A DNA stretch of 64,000 nucleotides from Albifimbria verrucaria (taxonomy: Eukaryota > Ascomycota > Sordariomycetes > Hypocreales > Stachybotryaceae): assembly GCA_020081605.1 (NCBI GenBank), contig JAHREC010000045.1, forward strand, positions 1,240,001 through 1,304,000, read 5' to 3'. Each line of letters begins with the position of its first letter. Position 1 is the first letter of the stretch. The position numbers and the translations under genes are program-made. Below the pieces are notes generated by a model. It saw only the letters and a program-made list of their open reading frames with translations. It did not search any database and was not told the origin of the DNA. This document shows, piece after piece, positions 34,291-46,317 of the stretch.

Positions 34291-34683
34291 TTAGTGCGCG
34301 GGGACGCAGATAAGCTCCCAGTTGGTATGTTGACAGTCACAGTGGCCACGAGCGGGCAATGGCACCTTAAACTCTGAATGAACGGCAGGAGCACGCACGC
34401 CAAATAGCAGAACGTGATAGTTTCTAAAGCCTCGCCCCTCGCGAAGATGCATGCAGTTGTGCGATGAAAGATTTACGGCCGTCTTGGGGTGTGTCATCCC
34501 TTTTCTCACCAAGCCCCAGCTGAAAACCTGGTCGAAACAGGGCTGGTGAATAGGCCGCAAGTAGATCTCCTTTACAGGGTGTAGATGTGCAAATCTCACG
34601 TGGGTGTCACAGATAGCAGGTATGCGCTCGCTGGAAGTGGGTATATCACGATATCGCCAGCTAAGAGGAGTTGGTGGCAGCAT
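34291..34683 (-). CDS. 130-residue ORF immediately upstream of the HET gene
   Basis: This open frame starts at 34683 (MLPPTPLSWRYRDIP) and ends with TAA at 34291, in the same frame as the HET ATG at 34284, so only TAA-AGG-ATC separates the two. Composition is protein-like: rich in His, Trp, Cys and Phe (IHQPCFDQVFSW, GRGFRNYHVLLFG, GHCDCQHTNWELICVPAH), with aromatic and cysteine spacing unlikely in random DNA. I do not recognise the family. It may be a separate short gene, an upstream ORF in the HET transcript, or an N-terminal domain cut off by one stop codon. Confidence 0.5.
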   Translation of the reverse strand: MLPPTPLSWRYRDIPTSSERIPAICDTHVRFAHLHPVKEIYLRPIHQPCFDQVFSWGLVRKGMTHPKTAVNLSSHNCMHLREGRGFRNYHVLLFGVRAPAVHSEFKVPLPARGHCDCQHTNWELICVPAH

Positions 34684-34918
34684 CGATGGGGCGTGGAGAT
34701 GTAAGTGCTCAGTGGTGAACGTTTGGTGCTAAAGCTAGGCTGGAGGTATTAAACCCAAAGCATAGGCGCAAGACTCTTTGTCACAAGGAACCAACCTAAT
34801 CAGGGTCTGCCAGATTGGGATGGGACCCATATTAAATGGCTGCTCGGACCAGTAGCGAGATCAGATACGTGGTTCCAAACTCCATATATAATCTAAATTA
34901 ACACAGACACCTCCAACA

Positions 34919-34953
34919 GTCGCATGGCCCAACAGAAAGTCGTCTGACTACGA
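34919..34953 (+). pseudogene. 5'-half tRNA-Arg relic
   Basis: The bases GTCGCATGGCCCAA...CGTCTGACTACGA repeat the acceptor, D-arm and anticodon region of the intact tRNA-Arg that begins 50 bases downstream, with changes inside the D-loop. The 3' half is missing (GGACCTCGTTAC follows). It is a partial tandem duplicate that cannot fold as a full tRNA. Confidence 0.7.
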
Positions 34954-34968
34954 GGACCTCGTTACAAA

Positions 34969-35040
34969 GGTCGCATGGCCCAATGGCAAGGCGTCTGACT
35001 ACGAATCAGGAGATTGTGGGTTCGATCCCCACTGTGACCT
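34969..35040 (+). tRNA. tRNA-Arg (anticodon ACG)
   Basis: This 72-base cloverleaf has acceptor GGTCGCA paired with TGTGACC (one G-U), anticodon stem TCTGA/TCAGG, loop CTACGAA with ACG at 35001-35003, and T-arm GTGGG-TTCGATC-CCCAC. There is no intron. A34 is normally converted to inosine, which reads CGU, CGC and CGA. Box A and box B are visible as the D-arm and the GGTTCGATCC block. Confidence 0.95.
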
Positions 35041-36959
35041 ACGTTTTATTTTTGATTTTCCAAACAGGAGCAACCGTATCATACGGAAGGGAGTGAGAGA
35101 GCCCATTCTATTATATTCTCGCACCCCTCCTAGTTTTCTTTTTTTAACACTTTTCCCACCATCTTCAACTAGCGTTCTCGTCATGTTCAGCTGAATCTTT
35201 GAATGTTACCTACTGTTTCAATGTAATATCCCAAAACCACTGCCGACGGATTTTTATTGTTAAATGCACCATCGTCAAGGCTAACAACATAAAGTATGCG
35301 TAAGCACGGAGGTATATCAATGATCTATATGCCTGTATTTTCCTCCAAACCCTTGCTTGGCCATTTCAGCCTCGACTTATTCGGGTGCAATCGTCTACTT
35401 AGGCAATATGTCAGTTAATGCGCCAGCGTAAGACGGCAGATTTTGCGCGTGATGTTGATTGTTCATGATGATGCCATATTTTTATTTTAATTTTAATTTT
35501 TGCTTTTTGCTGTGTTCCAGAATCTTCAACGTCAATATGGACCCGGCGGGCCATGGCTCTGGTTTCAGCCGGACATTCCTGTGGGAGTACGATCTGTTGC
35601 TTCTGTAGTTTGGGATTGTTACAGCAACACGGCCATATGCATGAGTAGGCTCATGTCGAGTGTCAGGCAAATGACAGAATACATCGCAGAGTGACTCATC
35701 AGCCTTCAGCGGATCCAAGTGCTCTGTGCAGAATATGTATTCTCTACGCACGGTATGATCTGTATGATTGGAGACAAGGGAGACGGCGCAGGGAAGAGGT
35801 GGCTTCAATTAAATGTCTAGGGGTAGCAAGGGCTTGAACACCAGCTTTTCCTTTCCGATTAACAACTCAAAAGCTGGGGGTTTTACCGTTTGAAGAGTAA
35901 TGCAACTTATTCGGTTACTTCCGAGAAACTCATAAATAATAACAGAGCATTGGAGTGCTTGCCAGAACTGCTAGATAATCCTTCATATAAGCTTCTTCAA
36001 CGAGTGGGAGATTTCAATACCTGGCATAGCCGCTAGCCAGGGGTATCCATATGCCGGTATTTGCCCTGGTTGGCGTGGCGTTCTACCATCATTTCAGATG
36101 GGCTCCTGGCGCCCTATGAGTGGGCGCCTGGTCCTCATCTTCGTTCTCCAGGGAAAGGAGTGCTGCTGTTCCAGCCACAAGGGGACAAAATTCACGCCCG
36201 ACACAAGAGGATCCGAAATATGCATGTTGACGGAGTGTCGTGGGATTATGGAGCAGCGTTGATCAATCTTGAGCAGGCCTCTCAATCCCTGTTTGACGGT
36301 TGTCAATCTGCCTAGAGGTGGAGAGACATCGCCCGAGCAGGGGAGCCATGTGGAACTCCTCCACGATCTGTATCTTGCTCTCACGTAGTGATTGATCTGA
36401 CTCCTCATCAAAAACCCATCTCGAGTTGAACCATAACCAATTTCAACTTCAACTAAGCCCCTTCCCGCACATTTAATTCCGCGTCGCAGCTTTCTCGAGT
36501 CTCGAGGCCCTGTCTTCAGCCCTTCAGCCGTTGGCGACTCCGTCATTCACGCTACTCTAGCCGGAGCTAATGCAAGTCGACTTTCAGCTGCCAGGGTTTC
36601 ACACATCCAGCACCAGGGGAAGAACGCCTCGCTGCCCTCTCCGTCAATCACCATCGCGCTGCCAAGCCAAAAATGGCCCTCGATGGCCTGTGCAAATGAA
36701 CTGTCCCCATCTGTCCCGCGGTGCAAACATGTCGTTGAGCCGCGCTTGTGTGCCTGGAGGCCCAGGGGCATTCATACGCGGGGCGTCTACACGAGCCGGC
36801 ACTGAGAATTCCATTTCTCCTTCTTCTTCGTTAGGTCTCTTCCCGTGCAATCGTGAAGCTCTGCCGGTGGGGAGATTGAATAGTTCCTTTGCGCTGGTTC
36901 TTTCTTATTGCTGTGTTTCTGTAAGCAGCGTCGCATTCCACGAGAGCCTCATATCCGAC
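35041..36959. other. 1.9-kb intergenic region, no gene seen
   Basis: A T-rich stretch follows the tRNA (TTTTATTTTTG at about 35043, then TTTCTTTTTTT near 35140), which may serve as a Pol III terminator. The rest has only short overlapping frames. The right part should hold the promoter of the six-cysteine membrane protein. Confidence 0.45.
35043..35054 (+). terminator. probable Pol III terminator of the tRNA
   Basis: The T-rich run TTTTATTTTTG starts three bases after the tRNA 3' end. Four or more T residues on the non-template strand are the standard Pol III stop. Confidence 0.7.
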
Positions 36960-39074
36960 ATGGCCCGCCTGCATTGGCTGTTGGCCTTGGCGGCCACCCA
37001 GATCCTCGGCTCGGCAATGGCTGCAGACATTCCCTATGTGACTGAGATGAAGCTTTTTCGTCGCTGGTATGAGGATATTTCCAGTGTCCCGCCATCTTCC
37101 ACACGACTGACCTGCCATACCACAGGCTCCTTGTGCAGCTACTGCGATCTCAGCCAACTTCTATGCCCTAGGCTATGATACGAGTGAGTGTGCGGATGGC
37201 GAAACGCAAATGCACTCTTGCGTCTGTTCAAATACGGGCGACTTCAACTCGATATCATCTGCCATTTCCAGTAGAATTTCGTACAGCTGCTCCGTGTCCG
37301 CAGATGCAACTGACGACTACTGGAGCGCTTCTCAAGTCTTGAAGCAGTATTGCAACCCCAACTCTCGCATTGCCTTCCCGGAACCAGAACGCACAATCAA
37401 TGCCTTCATTACCGAGCTTGCGCAAACAACGAATCTTGCACAGTGTGCGCAATGGGCCGTCTCTTACGGTGTATCGAGTGCGGTATGGTATCTTGTCAGA
37501 GTATGGCTACAATTGCAGATTGGCTAATCAGGTGTCGTGGTAGGGCGAGGTCCGATGCCCTAAAGATGCGAGTCTCTTTGCACCTTGTATCTGTGGCAAG
37601 GCCGGCGTTGTGGAGGATGCTACTCGAATTATTTACTCTATAGGACGATCGAGTTGCTCCAACAATGAGGATGCTACCTCAGCGCGAAACTTCTTCTTTG
37701 AGTACTGTGCCATGAACAATGGCACGACATCGTTCGCAGGACCAAAGAAACCGCCTGGAGACAGTGAGTTCACCTAGAGCTGCCGTGGTCCAAAATTCGG
37801 AATATGGGTTTTGACATATGGTAGTGACTTATCACATCACCGACTTATCGCAATATAAGTCTCTGAAATCGTGCGCGCAAGCTGCCTTCTCTACGGCTGT
37901 TCTTAGTGTAAGTTTTGCCTATGCGGTGCAATTCGAATGCCTCTGATCGGATCGCTAACTGCTGCTAGCAAACCGAGACGTTCTGCGCCGCTGGACCTCA
38001 AGCTCTTGCATCATGTGTCTGTATCAAGTCTGGTATCTTCGATAAAGTTCGGGCAACGTTGACCTCTTCTGTCAAATGGACGTGCGACAGTACCGACATT
38101 GCAGCCGTTACCTCGGCTGTCAGTGTTCTGGAGCACTACTGTAGTGCAGCGAGAGACGAGATCACTGAGTCCGTAAAAGTGTCTGCAACTACGACGGAAG
38201 GGTCTCCCAGTCCAACCAGCCAGCCCCCAGAGTCAGAAACACGATCATTGCCTGTGGAAGAGACGGGTGGCTCGGGAGGGGATGGTGGCAAAAGTGAAGG
38301 AAGTGGTGAAGGAAGCGGAACCAATTCGGACGGCAGCCAAAGCAACGACAAGGATAAGGACCAGGTGCCGCCTTCCAGCGATTCTGGCGTCAATCGAACC
38401 GCAATCATCGCCGCCGCCGTGCTTGGTGCGTTCCTCGTCATCTTCGGCATCGCCGCCGTTGTCTTCTTCGTACGACGAAAGCGACAGCGCAAGGCCAAGG
38501 GCGAAGAGATCCCGTCAGCACCACAAGACACCGAGTTCCAAGAGTTCAATGGAAAGCCAGAGTTGGCCGGACCGGATCCTGTGATTTCTCGGCCAGGCAC
38601 AGGCGCCGTTGACATCGATACTCTGAAAGCAGAGCTTCCCACGTCAGCATCTTTTAACGAACTACCCGCATCGACGACGCCAAGACAACAAGAGGTGAAC
38701 CCAGCCATCCCGGATCGCCGTTCCATGGCCGTATCAGAAATGTCGCCCACAGACACTCTCAGACCAGAGCTTCCCAGCTCCACGCCCGTACCAGCCATGC
38801 CACATCCAGTATCACGGACCCAGTCACCTCAGGAGCTACTCAGCCCTGGAGTTGGTTATCAGCCACCACCACATCCTCAGGGGCATTCATTGCACAATAC
38901 AGGAGCTTCGCCGGTGTCACCTCAATCCCATCAAGGCTCCCCATCGACCAGTTTCCGACGCATCCACCGGCGGTGGCACAGGGCTGGGCGCAACGGCAGC
39001 ACCAGATGAGTTGGCATTCGGGACCCGTGGAAGCCTATGAGATGGATGCCTCCGACAGGAGGAACAACCAATGA
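36960..39074 (+). CDS. secreted-type single-pass membrane protein with three six-cysteine modules
   Basis: A signal peptide (MARLHWLLALAATQILGSAMA) leads into three tandem modules, each with six cysteines in the order C..., C, C-x-C, C, YC. They begin at APCAATAIS, AQCAQWAVS and KSCAQAAFS; their C-x-C pairs are SCVC, PCIC and SCVC; they end QYC, EYC and HYC. A Ser/Gly-rich stalk follows, then one TM helix (AAAVLGAFLVIFGIAAVVFF) with RRKRQRK stop-transfer, and a Pro/Ser-rich cytosolic tail. Four introns: 37067-37125, 37483-37543, 37764-37824 and 37908-37968. A T lost in the run at 37054-37058 and a C lost at 38939-38942 must be restored; the latter gives a natural end (EAYEMDASDRRNNQ) at 39074. 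It resembles CFEM-like surface proteins but has six, not eight, cysteines per module. Role unknown; receptor- or adhesin-like. Confidence 0.75.
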
Positions 39075-40027
39075 GCGTTGGGAGTCGCACTCCAACGGGT
39101 TATTGCAGATAATGGTGATGTACAAGCTCGGGCGTATTTAGGTGTTAGAGTAGTTGATGTTTGATTTGGGCGTACAGGTTTTGGGCGGGTGCAATAAAAG
39201 ACTATATCACCCAGGGTTTACATAGAGTTCCCATAGCATGATGACAATAATAGTATTACTTTTATGACTTGATGACTCGGTTGTGAGTTGATTTTCCTGT
39301 GACGTTGGTGTGATTTGATTGATGAAGGACAGTGAATAATTGAAGGTAGCTGAGTAGCTTGATGTCACACTTTGTTGAGTGGAGGATGATGATGTCGTCT
39401 TCTGTTAGGTATAATATATCCTCCGCTTCGCCACAAAATATCCCCACGAGTGCTAAGCCACGAGCATAAGAGTTAAGGATTGGTACTGTAAAATATGGGC
39501 CAGTAAATTAAAATATTTTCCCACTTGTTCACACGAGAGTTAGAGACGCCTCTATTGCATCAAAGGACACCCTGAGAGCAATAAGGTATAGGGTAATTCT
39601 GCATGACGGGTATTCCTCGGGTTGCGCTCACCAGCGGGATGCAGCAGATGGCCCGTGCACGTTGGTGCCAAATGTTGGTCGCACCTGCCTGGCCTTTGCG
39701 GCTGCTCCTGCTGTTTGCTGTTGCTGTGGCTGTTGCTTTGTTACTGGCTGCTGCTCTGCACCCAAAACAGTGCCTGCTTGCTGGTGGCACAAGCAACGAC
39801 CTTAGCTTCACCTTTTCTTCACCTGCCCACCTCTTTTGTTTGCCCACCTTTCACCTTCAGCACCGCAACCTCCGTCGCCTTTGGTCATCCTAGCCGACGG
39901 CAGTGCGCGCTGCTTTCTTTCATTCTTTTATTCGACGCTACATTTATTTTCGCGACTTTCTGCCCCCGCATATCGATGACCCGGGAATGAGGACGGCCAG
40001 AACCATCGCGTTTCTGTAGTCGAAGCA
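39075..40027. other. intergenic region between the six-cysteine gene and MLP1
   Basis: No coding content is seen. The left third is AT-rich (3' UTR). A GCTGCT/TGTTGCTGTGGCTGTTGCT tract at about 39695-39750 is a short imperfect triplet repeat. MLP1 promoter elements must lie in the right part. Confidence 0.45.
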
Positions 40028-43000
40028 ATGGCGGCTGCAGACGTGGATGTCGGCTACCTCGCCGGTCATCTTGGTCTCGACCAGCCTGTGCTGGCGACCT
40101 TGACTACGGAGCCCACTGCCGAACTTGTCTCTACCTTGTTGCAAGCTGTCGCCGCGAAGGCCCACGAGTTTGAGACTCTGTACGCCGAGAAGCTTCAGAC
40201 CGACATCGAGTTGGAGAATGCCGTACGCAGTGCCGAGTCGCGCTCCAATGCTTCCAAGGGAACCGTGGAGAAGGCGCTGAAGGATCTTGAGGAGGCGCGA
40301 CAGAAGCTCAAAGAAGAAGGTACGCGCGCTAGCTCTGCCATGCCCATCGTTCGAATCTAACCAACCACCGTGTTGCAGAGACAAAGCGCCAATCCGTCGA
40401 GAACGAGCTCCAGGCCCTTAAGACTAAATACTCCGACCATGATGCCGAGGTCAAAGCCCTCAACGACAAGATTGAAACCCTACAGTCATCGAACCGAACC
40501 AACCTTTCTATAATCGAAGCCAACAACAAGCGCGGCCAGACTTTGACCGAAGAGCTTACCAAGCAGCACCAGCGCAACGTCGAGCTTGCTCGAGAAGTCA
40601 CCGCCCTTCAACAAGCAGAACAGAATGCCAAGGGCCAGCTCAATGGCGCCAAGTACCGAGAAGAATCACTGCAGCAACAGTTGGAGCTGGCCAGGCGAAA
40701 CAGCGAATGGTTTGAGAACGAATTGAAGACCAAGAGCGATGAAGCCCTCAAGTACAGGAAAGAAAAGGGCGCTCGCATTGCTGAGCTGCAAAGGGAGAAT
40801 GAAGATATCCGCTCTCAGCTCGATGCCCTCAAGCGCACTGAGCAGCAGCTGCGCGAGCGACTTGACGCCATGCAGGCAAAGGCTGATGAAGCCCTTGTGA
40901 AGCTGCAGGCTCAAGAAAGTCGATTCGCGGGAACCATCGAAAGCTACAAACAAGAATTGGAGGATCAACGCCGTCTTGTCGACATGTCTGACCAACTTAG
41001 CAAGAAACACCAGGAGCGGGTTCGAGAACTTGAGGCCGAAAAGGAACGCCTAAAGGACAACTACGAGAACGAGATTCGACGCGTGCGCCAGGAGCTCGAG
41101 CAAGAGCGACAGGTTACTACCCAGATGGAGGAACGAATTCAACAGCTGGAGAGCGAACTCGACGAGACGCAGGCTCGCATTGAGCACAGCGCCCACCCAC
41201 CACCCGGTTCAGCTCCACAGACACCACGCGCGAACGGCTCTCTGCTTGGACGTGCGGCTTCGCCATTTGGAACGCCGGCCTCCATTCGGTCCAAGTCTGC
41301 CGTCACGGCTACACAGGCAATCGAGCAGCTTTACCAAGTCAAGGGCCAGCTTGCCAACGAGAGGAGACGGAACCAACAGCTTTCAGAGGAGCTCGACAAT
41401 ATGATGACAGCTCTCGAGGCCAAGGCACCGGAGATTCAGGAGCTGCAAGCCGAGTCTGAGACTCTACGCTCGGAGATTGCGCGCATGTCTGAGCTATCCC
41501 AACAGAGCTTTGACGAGCGTGACGCCGCCCGAAAGGCCGCCCGGAAGGCTGAGGGAGCCCTCAACACTGCACAGTCTGAAATCAAGATCCTGCAAACTCA
41601 GCTCCGTGATCTCGGTACACAGATCCAGATGTTGGTTTTCAACATCTACGCCATCGAAAAGGGGACCGATCAGTTGACCGAGGAGGAGACCTACCGCATC
41701 AAGCAGTTGGAGAAGGGCGAGATTACCGAAGAGGCCCTGTCTGATATGTCCGAGACGCACCAATTCATTACTCAGAAACTCGTCGTTTTCAAAGACATTA
41801 AGTCTCTGCAAGCCAAGAACGAAGAGCTCCTCCGCATTACACGTGAGCTTGCCGAGCGTATGGAGAGCGAAGAAGCCCTTGCTGCGCAACACCAGGCGAA
41901 GGAGGACCACGACAAGGTTGAAAAGCTACAGCAGGAGTTGGTTCACATGGGCGAGGAAATGAAATCGGCTAAGAACACCATTGAAAGCTACAAGATGGAG
42001 CGCGATATGTTCCGACGCCTCTTGCAACAGAGGGGAACTGGTGTTGATGAGGCATCCATGATGCGCCATTCACTTGACGGCAGCGGTCGCCTTCCTTTGA
42101 CCAGCATCGAGTCAAGCGAGCACGCAGAGGCCCTCAACGAAGCCCTAAGAAAGCTGCAGGCAGAGTACGATAGCTTCCGTGACGCTCAAGACGGAGTGCG
42201 CAAGGATTTCAGAACACAGATCGACCACCTTTCAAGTGAGAAGAACTCATTACATACGGAGAATGTCAGACTGCAGGGCGAGGTTCGTCTTGAGTCTGAG
42301 AGACGAGAGATGCTGCAGAGCAACTATGTTGCCCTTCAAAGCGAAAACAGCGAGCTGCAGAAGAGAAGCCAAGCTTTGTCTGAAACTGTAGCCAAACAAG
42401 ATATCCGCACCCAACAGGTCGCCGAAGAACTCATCGAAGCAAAGGGCCTGCTTGACAGCATGCGCAACGAAACTGCTAACCTCAAGGCTGAAAAGAATTT
42501 GTGGAAGGATATTCAGGATCGCCTCAGCAAAGACAACGAGAGTCTGATTGAAGAAAAGAACCGCCTCAACCATCTCTTGGCTACCCAACAATCTCTCGAG
42601 AACGAACGAAACATCACGGAGTCTGAGGCACGCAGGAAGGCTCAGGCAAGAATTGAAAGCTTGGAGCATGAGCTCAGCGACGCCCAGAGAAAGCTTTCGT
42701 ATGAAGCGGAGGAATTGAAGAAGCTGCAGCTGAGGAAGGAGTATGAAGCAAAGGAGTCTCAGAAGCGAATCGACGAGCTTATGGCCAGTCTGAGCCAAGT
42801 GCGAGAGGAACATGTCAGTGTCAAGACAAGCCGGGATCATCTCCAGGCTCGTGTTGATGAGTTGACTGTCGAATTACGCAGTGCCGAGGAACGAGTCGGA
42901 CGATTGCAGCCTCGACCTACCCTCGACCTGGCTCCAACGTTGACAACAGCCAACAGATACAGGAGCTTGAGGCGGAGATCCAAGAGCTCAACGACGACAT

Positions 43001-46000
43001 CTCGAACCTGAAGCGAGATCTCGACATCGCCAACAACCAGCTTGAGAATGCCAAGGCCCAAGCTGAACACCACAAGGAACTGAGCCAAGCAAATGAAGAG
43101 GCCCTCGAGGATCTTCGCGCTGCACAAGATCAGTATCGCCAAGAGATGGAGGCCCTCGTTGAAGAGAAGGACGCCAAGATCAAGGAATTGGGACAGCGAG
43201 TTGAGGACATGTCCTCGGAGCTTTCTCGATCCAACAGTGAGCTGTCTTCTCTGCGCGACTCCCAGGGCGAGGTCACACGCAGGCACGAAGACGAAAAGGC
43301 CATCTTGGATGAGGAAATCAAGAGACTCAAGGATGAAAGCGCTAGACATGTCGAAGCTGCACGATTCTATCAGCAAGACCTTCGTGCTCAGGCCGAGATT
43401 GCCTCCAAGGCTCAGCAAGATTACGAACAAGAGCTAGTCAAGCATGCAGAGGCGGCTAAATTAGTGCAACAACTTCGCACTGAATACAATGAACTCAAGT
43501 CCGAGACCGCGACGCTTAGAGCCGAGGCAGAGTCCGCCAAGGTGACACTCGCACAGAGCGAAGGTTCCTGGGAGGATAGACGCCAGCAACTCGAACAGGA
43601 GATGGCTGAACTGAAGACGCGACGCGATGACGCCAATGCTCAGAACAAGTTGCTCCATCAGCAGCTAGAAGGGTTGACTGCGCAAATCGCGGCACTGCAA
43701 CAAAACCGCGGAGGTAACGACGAAGGCGATGAGGGCATGTCGCCGGTCCCTATGGGTGACGCAACAGAGGGTCTACGAGAACTCAACAGCTACTTGAGAC
43801 GCGAAAAAGAAATTCTCGAGGTCCAGTACGATGTCAAGACTACAGAGTGCAAACGGTTACAGCAGCAGCTTCAATACACTCAATCCCAGCTCGACGAAAC
43901 CCGCCTCAAATTAGATCAAGAGCGAACCCAAGCTGCGCAGAGCGGCAGAACGTCGATGACACATCAAGATCTAATGGAGAAGCTTAATGAACTCAATCTT
44001 TACCGAGAGAGCAGTGTTGCCCTGCGTAACGAGAATACACATCTCAAGGAACAGATTACGGAAAAGAATGCTAAGATTGAGGAAATGGAAAGCAAGATTC
44101 AGCCCCTTGAGGCCGAGATCGAAAGCCTCAAGACCCAAAAGTCATTCTTGGAGGAAGAAGTTAAGCAGATCCAGGATGATCGGGATCGCTGGCAGAAGCG
44201 AACCGAGAGCATTCTCACGAAGTACGGCCGTGTGGATCCTGCTGAGATGGAACAGCTTAAGGAGACCATTACAAATCTGGAGAGCGAGTGTAGTGCGCTG
44301 AAAGAGAATGAGCAGCCACTGAAAGACAAGGTCGCCGAACTGGAGTCGACGCTGGAGACCGAACGCAACAACTGGGCTACTACTCGCGGAAAGTTGGTGG
44401 AGCAAGCCAAGGAGAGATCCCGCAAACTTACCGGCGAAAAGAACGAAGCTCTACAGCGTGCCAACCAACTGCAAGAGCAACTTGACACCACCACTAAAGA
44501 GCTTGAGAGCAGCCATCAGCAAGTCGAACAGAGCAATCAACAGACGACAGAGCTCGAAAGACAAATCACTAGCTTCCGACAGCAGGTTGAGGAGCTCCGA
44601 CAACAAGCTCAGGCAGCTCAGCAGACTCAGAGTACCGAGCCTATGCAGGATACTCCCATGGCACAATCAGCCGACGCATCGGCGTCTGCAGAGGTAGTAG
44701 CGCACTTGGAGAAGCAGCTTGTCGATGTACGGAAGGAACTCGAGGCTGTCAATGCCCAGAAGCTGGGTGCGGAGCAACAGCTTGGAAATCTCAGATCGGA
44801 GATGCAGGCGGCGATAGCCGAGCGTGACGAAAGCATTCAAAAACTGCAGAACGCAGCTCAGGCACCCAGCACCGAGCAAACATCACAGACCGCTGCACCT
44901 GCTGATGCTACGATGCAAAACGGCACTCCTGGCCTTACTGACGAAGAAAGGAAGGCCTTGGAGGAGAAATTGGCAGCTTCGGAAGCAAGGGTTGCAGAGT
45001 TGGAGCAGAAGCTGGCTGAAGTCGAGGCTAAGATCAGCCAAACCATCAAGGAACGTTCAGACAGGATGAGGGATGCGCTCAACAACAAGCTTAAGGAAAG
45101 CCGAGCCAAGATGGAGGACGAGTTCAAGAAGAGGGAGGAGGATAGCAAACTGAGGTTCGAACAAGAAAAGGCAATCTGGCTTGCGGAGAACGCGCCGGCC
45201 AAACGCCCAGGAGATGCTCCTGCTCCCGCCCCTGAGCAACAGCCCCCATCAACACCAGCTAAATCTGAAGCACCAACCATGCCAGCGACACCAGCCACCG
45301 GAGGTGTACCCGATCTCTCTCAGCTGGACGATGCTGGAATCCGCCAATTCCTTGCTACGAACGCAACCGTTAAGAGCATATTCACAGCTAATATTAAGAA
45401 GAGACTGGATGCTGAAAGTGCCAAATTGAAGACTGAATACGAGGGCAAGATCACAGCAGCACGGGATCAAGCAAAGGAGCATGCTCAGATGATGGAGTCT
45501 AAGAAGTCCCAGTTGCGTATCAACATGGCAGAGAACAAAGTCAGGGCTTCCAATGCCAAGCTCAGTGTGGTGGAGAAGGCAGCGACAGAGACACCTCAGA
45601 AGCCAGTGGTGGAGGTTTGGGAAGTGGCCAAGGTAGCACAAGCACCACCACCTCCTCCAGCAGCGACGACGCCCGCCAAGCCACCACCCGCAAGGCAGGC
45701 CTCTATTTCCGCACCTCTACCGTCTCCCGTGCCAGCGCAGGCTGAAGGCGGCGGTGCTCCTGCTACACCTGCTGCCGCTGTTCCTGCCCCAGGTTTGCCA
45801 CAATCGACGACACCTGCTGGAACACCCAAGGCTGAACCCAAGCCAAATCTACCGGCCCAACCGCCTACGCAGTCAGCATCTAGTGGCATCCCGGCTCCGA
45901 AGACCAACAACCCATTCGCCGTACCCGCCAGTGCTGGTGCTCAGGATGCTCCAAACCCTTTCAGCGTCAAGCCTGAGGGGCTGCTCCAGTCACGCAAGCC

Positions 46001-46317
46001 GGCCAACAACCAGCCCAGCCAGCACAACAAGCTGCACAGGCAGGGCAGCAGCAAGTCCCACCAGTGCGATCAGGTATTCCCATGCCCCGTGGTGGCGGAC
46101 GAGGTAGGGGCGGCGCATATGTTCCACCCGGACAACGCACTGCCAGCGGCAATCAGGAGGGAGGACCCGCGCATGCCGGACGCGGTGGCAGAGGTGGTGC
46201 TAGAGGTGGAAGGGCAACTTGAACCCCGGAGCTTCAGATTTCCAGCCCGGAAACAAGCGACCAAGAGGCGACTCGGAAGCAGCGGGAGGAGCGAAGAGGG
46301 CGAGAGGCGCGCATTAA
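40028..46317 (+). CDS. MLP1: nuclear pore basket protein MLP1/TPR
   Basis: This very long coiled-coil protein (about 2,070 residues) forms the nuclear-pore basket and acts in mRNA export quality control and spindle-checkpoint anchoring. Exon 1 (MAAADVDVGYLAGHLGL) is followed by an intron at 40320-40378. Almost the whole length is heptad-rich E/K/Q/L. The conserved TPR/MLP segment is seen around 43760-44060 (SYLRREKEILEVQYD, LMEKLNELNLYRESSVALR). Near the C-terminus lie a TPR-typical NATVKSIF segment (about 45360-45390), a P/A-rich region, an RGG stretch (PRGGGRGRGGAYVPPGQR) and a basic end (NKRPRGDSEAAGGAKRARG). Breaks: one C at 42920-42922, one G at 45977-45980 and one G at 46212-46214. Restoring them gives the stop at 46317. 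The RGG tail occurs in filamentous-fungal homologues and suggests RNA contact. Confidence 0.93.

Noticed and set aside
42250..43430. Leu-rich antisense ORFs of 196-197 codons over MLP1
   Set aside because: They are the reverse complement of E/K/Q-rich coiled-coil coding sequence, which always yields Leu/Phe/Ser-rich frames.
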